Assembly (NCBI GenBank): GCA_045634345.1
Contig: JAZRAB010000049.1
Location: 1 to 20,316, forward strand
DNA from: Flemingiibacterium sp045634345
Lineage (GTDB): Bacteria > Bacillota > Clostridia > Oscillospirales > CAG-272
Length of the DNA: 20,316 bases
Direction of reading: 5' to 3'
The number at the start of each line of letters is the position of its first letter. Position 1 is the first letter of the stretch. Under the pieces are notes generated by a model. That model did not search any database and was not told the DNA's origin. It worked only from the letters and a program-made list of their open reading frames with translations. Below are positions 14,201 through 20,316 of this stretch, one piece after another. Both the position numbers and the translations under genes were made by a program.

Positions 14201-17200
14201 CTTCGTCGCGTGATTTTGGGAATACCGCAAGCCGCGCCGCACCGCCGATGCGAAAGCTTGTATGAGGCGCAAGCAATGTGTTTTCGCTGTATTCGATTTT
14301 CACATCCGTCAAGCGCGTGAGCGCGTTCTGGTAGTTCATAATTTCTCCTTTAAAGTAGTTATTGCATCACATAAACAATTCAAGCAGCTGCGCATATCCG
14401 TCGACAGTCGCAGTCGGAACTATATCCGTCCCATTTACCTCACCGCTCGGATTATACCACACCGTATCAATTCCGGCGGCGATACCGCCCGCAATGTCGC
14501 TTGCAAGCGAGTCGCCGATGATAACGCTTCCCGCTCGCTTATCTTCGCCAATATGCTCGAACACATAGTCAAAATACTCGCGCATCGGCTTGGGTGCACC
14601 TGCATCCTCGGAAACGAATATATCCTTAAAATACGGACGAATCGGCGAAGCATGAAACCGTTTTTTCTGCGTATGCGAAACACCGTTTGTGACAATGTAC
14701 ATTTCGTACTTTTCAGAGAGACGGCGGCAAAGCTCCTCTGCTCCGCAAAAAAGCTCCGAACAATCGGCAAGCGCATCGACATATTCGGCGTTGGCAGCCT
14801 TACCATCAACATCCACGGGGGCAGAGAGAGTATCAAAGAACAGCGCAAAACGGTTATCCTGCAAATATTCCTTGGTTATCTCCCCTCGTCCGAAACGCGC
14901 CCACAGCTCGGAATTGATAGCTCTGTATCTGTCAAAATCCGCCTCATTATATTGTATGCCGTGGGATGCCATTACTATACCGAATGCTGACCTTTCCGCT
15001 CCCTCAAAGTCGAAGAGAGTCATATCTGCGTCAAATAGGAGTGTTGTGTATTTTCTCATTTCGCAATAAACTTGTGAAAAACCTTCTTGCCCTTCTTTAT
15101 GATAACGCCCTCAGCGAGCTTTGCCGCTTCAACAACTGCGTCAAAGCGCTCCACCTTAACGTCATCGACAGAGATACCGCCCTGCTGGATAAGGCGCTTT
15201 GCCTCTCCCTTTGACGGTGCAAGCTTCCCTGCAACAAGCAGGTCCACAACAGTAGTATCAACGCATTCAACTTCGGTAGTAGGCATATTCTCACTTGAAC
15301 CGCTTCCTGCGAATACCGCACGTGCCGCTTCAAGCGCCTTGTCAGCTTCCTCTTTGCCGTGTACCATGTTGGTGAGCTCGTATGCAAGTATCTCCTTTGC
15401 CTTGTTGAGCTGTGCGCCCTCCCACGAGGACATCTCGCGGATCTGCTCCATCGGCAGGAAGGTCAGCATACGGATACACTTAAGCACATCCGCATCGCCG
15501 ACGTTACGCCAATATTGGAAGAAGTCGAACGGCGAGGTCTTGTTCGGGTCAAGCCATACGGCGTTGCCTGCGGTCTTACCCATTTTCTTGCCATTGGAGT
15601 CTGTGAGAAGCGTGATAGTCATAGCATATGCGTCCTTACCGAGCTTCTTTCTGATAAGCTCAGTACCGCCGAGCATATTCGACCACTGGTCGTCTCCGCC
15701 GAACTCCATATTACAGCCGTACTTCTTGAACATGTAGTAGAAGTCGTAGGACTGCATTATCATGTAGTTAAACTCAAGGAACGAGAGTCCCTTTTCCATT
15801 CTCTGCTTGTAGCACTCCGCGCGGAGCATATTGTTTACCGAGAAGCATGCACCGACCTCACGAAGCAGCACAACATAGTTGAGGTTAAGAAGCCAATCTG
15901 CGTTGTTGACCATCATGGCCTTACCCTCGCCAAATTCGATGAATCTCTCCATCTGGCGCTTGAAGCACTCGGCGTTGTGGTCGATATCTTCTTTGGTAAG
16001 CATTTTTCTCATATCGGTACGTCCAGACGGATCACCGATCATGGTAGTACCGCCGCCGATAAGTGCAATCGGCTTATTGCCTGCCATCTGCAGACGCTTC
16101 ATAAGTGTGAGCGCCATAAAGTGACCTGCGGTAAGTGAATCGGCAGTACAGTCAAAGCCGATATAGAATGTCGCCTTACCTTCGTTTATCATCTCGCGGA
16201 TGTGTTCTTCATCAGTTACCTGCGCGATAAGTCCGCGTTCCACAAGCTCTTCGTATAATTTCATTGTTTTATACCTTCCTTTTGATATATTTTTATTTTG
16301 TTATGTTTTGTATGTTGTGGGTTTGCGCCGGCAAACAGTCGCAGCCCCTATATAACCTCATCAATCATCTCGCGCGCTGTCTCAATAAGACGGTCAGTTA
16401 TATTGATACCGCCCATAATGCGCGCGACTTCACCGATGCGTGCATCCCGGTCAAGCGGTGTGACCGAGGTCGACACTCTGCCGTCTGCCTCATGCTTTGA
16501 GATAAGATAATGATTCTCCGCCCTTGCCGCAATCTGCGCCGCATGCGTAACGCACAGCACCTGCACGCCGCCGCTCCTTGCAAGCTCACGCAGCTTGATA
16601 CCGATCTTCTGCGAGGTCTTGCCCGACACGCCGGTATCGACCTCATCAAATATCAGCGTTCCGGGGGAATCGCCCTCGGCAAGCACGCTCTTTATGGCGA
16701 GCATAATTCTCGAAAGCTCACCGCCGGATGCAATTTTGGCAAGCGGCTTCAGCGGCTCGCCCTTGTTTGTTGAAATCAAAAATTCCACGTCATCTACGCC
16801 GCGACGTGAGTAATATGTGCCCATGCCGTTCTCGCCACATGTTCGTTTTACAACGCCGCACGAGAAGCTGACACCGCCCATATCCAAATACGCTAATTCT
16901 TCAATTATCTTCGATTCAAGAGTACCGGCAGCATCAAGTCTGCGCTTTGATAGCAGCTCCGCCTGTTCATCCATTACTTTGACAAGGCGCTCGCGTTCTA
17001 CCGTAAGCTCGGCGAGTCGCTCCTCGGACATCTCTATCGACTCAAGCTGCTCTTTGGCAGATGCAAGGAACGCAAGCGCCTCTGCAGCCGTATCTCCGTA
17101 TTTACGCTCAAGCTTCGATATCTCATCAAGTCTCGTTTCGACCTTATCGAGCTCCGCCGTCGGATCATCGGCATCCTCGTCGCGCAGTCCGTCAACTGTA

Positions 17201-20200
17201 AGCGCGATATCCTCAAGCTCACTTTCAATGGAATCGAGCCTCGATATCAGAGAATCCGCATCTTCCATCACTGGCGCAAGCGCTTCGATGGCACGTGACG
17301 CGCGCTTCACCTTGTCGAGTGCGGCATTTCCCTTCTCATTACGGTACAGAAGCGAATACACCATATCGGAAAGCTGGGCGATCTTTTCGCTGTTTTGAAG
17401 CTTTGTACGCCTTGCGAGAAGCTTTTCCTCCTCATCCGGCTTCAGCTTTGCCGATTCTATCTCATTTATCTGATAACGCAGAAATTCAATCCTCTGCGCT
17501 TTTTCACGTTCATTTTTTGAAAGCTCGGCGATACCGCGGTTTAATTCGCAGTACTTGTCGTAGCTTTGCACATACGCGGCAAGCTCCTCACCGACGTCCG
17601 CAAACTCATCGAGATATGTTATATGATTATCCGGAACAAGAAGTGCCATGTTATCGTGCTGTCCGTGAATACCGATAAGATGCTTCATCGCCTCGCGCTG
17701 AAGCGATAGCGGTATAACCCTCCCGTTAAGCCTTGACGTGGATTTACCGGCAGATGTGATAGTCCGCTCAAACATCACGACTCCGTCCTCGTCGGGAGCT
17801 ATTCCAAGCTCGGATAACGCCCCTGTTACAGTATCCGTCAAATCGGTGAATACCGCCGACACACGCGCCGATTCCTCTCCGTTTCGTATCAGCTCACGCG
17901 ACTGCTTGGCGCCGCAGATAAGTCCGATGCTGTCAATGATGATAGACTTACCCGCGCCGGTTTCGCCCGTAAGCACCGTAAAACCGTTCGTAAAATCTAT
18001 ATCCGCAGATTTTATTACCGCGATATTTTCAATGTGAAGTGAAGAGAGCAACCGCCTCACCGCCTTTCATTTTCACCGTCATATTATCTGCGCCCATTTA
18101 TTATCTCAGCAAGCTCATCCGCAAGGGACTGTGCCGCTTCATTTGTGCGCATCACAATGATTATCGTGTCATCTCCCGCAACACTGCCGACAATATCATC
18201 GCGCCCCATCGAATCTATAGCTGCCGCCGCACCCGATGCCATGCCAACGATAGTTTTAACAACGGCAATGTTGTTTGCGCGGTCTATCTTTTCAACTGTT
18301 TCGATGAGCAAATTGCGGTATTTTTTGCTTATTGTGTTTTCCTCGCGGCGAGGAAGTGCGTACTTATAGCGTCCGCCCGCGCCCACCGACACCTTAACGA
18401 GCTTCAGCTCGCGTATATCGCGCGATATCGTTGCCTGCGTAACCATGTATCCTCTTGCGCGAAGTCCGGCAAGCAGTTCCTCCTGCGTCTCTATCTCCTT
18501 TTCGCCTATGAGCGAGATTATCTCAGATTGACGATCATATTTCATTAATCCACCTCTTATGAAATTCAATGTATATCCGCCATCTTATGACGAAGGACCT
18601 CAAAGAAACCCCCGTCCTTAAGGCGTATAAATCCTACTGTTTTATCCGAACGGCGAAGTGTGACCGTGTCACCGTATGTAAGGGTACGCATCTCGCATCC
18701 GTCAAGATTAAGATACAGCTTTTCCTCGCGTTCTGTAACATTTTTCATTATAAGCTCAGACTGCGCCGAAAACACAAGGGGTGTTGCATTAAGCGAGTGT
18801 GAGCATATCGGTGTGACTATCATCGCATCCATACGCGGATCGACCACAGCACCGCCGGCAGACATTGAATAAGCTGTTGAGCCGGTCGGAGTGGATGCTA
18901 TAAGTCCGTCCGCACGGTAACGGTTGACCATGTTATTGTCGCAGTAAAGCTCAATTTCAACGATGCGGAAGATCGACGCACCGCCAAGCACCGCCTCATT
19001 GAGCGCAAACAGCCGCTCACCGCCTATATCCGCTTCGAGCATCATACGGTGCTCGACCTTGTATTTCCCATCAGTCAGACGTGTCAGCATCGAAAGCTCG
19101 TCAAGTTCAATCTCAGCCATATATCCGATACGCCCGAGATTTATGCCGAGTATCGGGACTCCGCTTCCTGCGCATCTGCGCGCCGCTTTTAATATTGAAC
19201 CGTCTCCGCCCAGAACTATCATCGCATCAGGAGTAGTATACAATACCTCGTCTGCAACGAACTGGACTTTATCACGCACACTTTCGCCGAGCGCATTACA
19301 CAGCGCGCGCTCAAGTGACTCGTGCACCATAAGCTCTGCCCGTCCGTCAAGCGTATCGACAACGCGCGACGTACCGAGAAAATCTATATCATTTGTCGTA
19401 CTCGGATATATTCCGATAGTTTTCAAATTTATCACCACCTTCAGGCAGTCATTGATTATTTTTCAAATGCGGTCTTTCTTATCATTTCCACCGGGAGTCC
19501 GCCAACCCGGTCGAACGCCGCAAGATACTCGCGGTTTCCGTCACCGCCTAGTATTGGCGAGGCGGTAATGCCAAAGCAGTGGAGTCCGCAGGCATCCGCC
19601 GCCGCAAGCACACGCTCTATGACATCAGCGTGCACGTTTCTGTCCTTCACAATGCCGTTTTTTCTGATATTATCGCGCCCTGCCTCGAACTGCGGTTTGA
19701 TAAGCGCAACAAATCTGCCGTTTTCCGAAAGCATTCCCGACACAGCCGGAAGAATAAGCGTCAGCGAGATAAACGAAACATCGCAGACCGCAAGCTCGCA
19801 CTTGCCGCCGATATCCTCTGGCGTGAGATATCTCGCGTTCATCCCCTCGTATGAGGTAACACGGGAGTCCTCAAGAAGCGACGCATCGAGCTGTGAGCGT
19901 CCGACATCAACGGCACGCACATGCACTGCTCCGCGCTGCAAAAGACAATCGGTAAATCCACCCGTGGAAGCGCCGATGTCAACGCAGTCAAGCCCATTTA
20001 CATCAATTTTAAAAACATCAAGCGCGCGTTCCAATTTGAGTCCGCCGCGACTGACGTATTTAAGCGTTTCACCTATTATCTTGATTTCGCAGTCGTCCGA
20101 AATCTCCGCCGACGGCTTGGTTACAACCTTGCCGCAAGCGCTTACATTCCCCTCGCGTATCATACGCTGCGCCGCCTCGCGGCTTTTGGCAAGTCCACGC

Positions 20201-20316
20201 GAAAACAAAAGCTTATCTATACGCATACTTTAAAACAGCGGCACCAGGAACGGCACCAAAATACCGAGTAGCGCACCCATGATAACCTGAAACGGCGTGT
20301 GACCGATAAGCTCTTT

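Overview
The window looks like chromosome from a Gram-positive, low-to-mid GC anaerobe of the Bacillota, most likely class Clostridia. The evidence is the xse/dxs-type cluster order (DUF212, tlyA, nadK, argR, recN), the murB-rapZ-whiA block, solitary DUF4430 and DUF4830 proteins, and strong AGGAGG-type ribosome sites. The exact lineage cannot be fixed from this sequence. Sixteen complete protein genes and one partial gene are supported. There are no rRNA or tRNA genes, no insertion sequence with a transposase, no prophage and no CRISPR array.

Right to left (minus strand), 20316 to 7111 is one dense co-directional run of 12 genes: a partial divergent-PAP2 (DUF212) gene, tlyA, nadK, argR, recN, tyrS, a YjjG-like HAD phosphatase, murB, rapZ, whiA, dnaE and a DUF2975-like membrane protein. 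Gaps are 3 to 40 bases, except 83 before tyrS, and tyrS and the HAD gene overlap by 4. I see no terminator inside it, so it may be transcribed as one or a few long operons covering ribosome modification, NADP supply, arginine control, repair, tRNA charging, wall precursor synthesis and replication.

Still on the minus strand, 7110 to 2511 holds four more independently placed genes: a class A penicillin-binding protein, a TspO/MBR protein, a DUF4430 lipoprotein with a textbook sigma-A promoter, and a DUF4830 protein. A 16-bp perfect hairpin fills most of the PBP-tspO gap and contains the tspO ribosome-binding site.

The plus strand carries only two genes (174-842 and 855-2237), multi-pass membrane proteins of an unrecognised family. 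The second appears to be an internal duplication of a unit resembling the first. This pair is bracketed by two inverted copies of a GC-rich palindromic repeat (1-121 and 2317-2494). Their 78-base cores match at 66 positions when aligned by hand without gaps. The repeat-bracketed membrane cassette and the SD-sequestering hairpin before tspO are the least ordinary parts of the window. The rest is conserved housekeeping.
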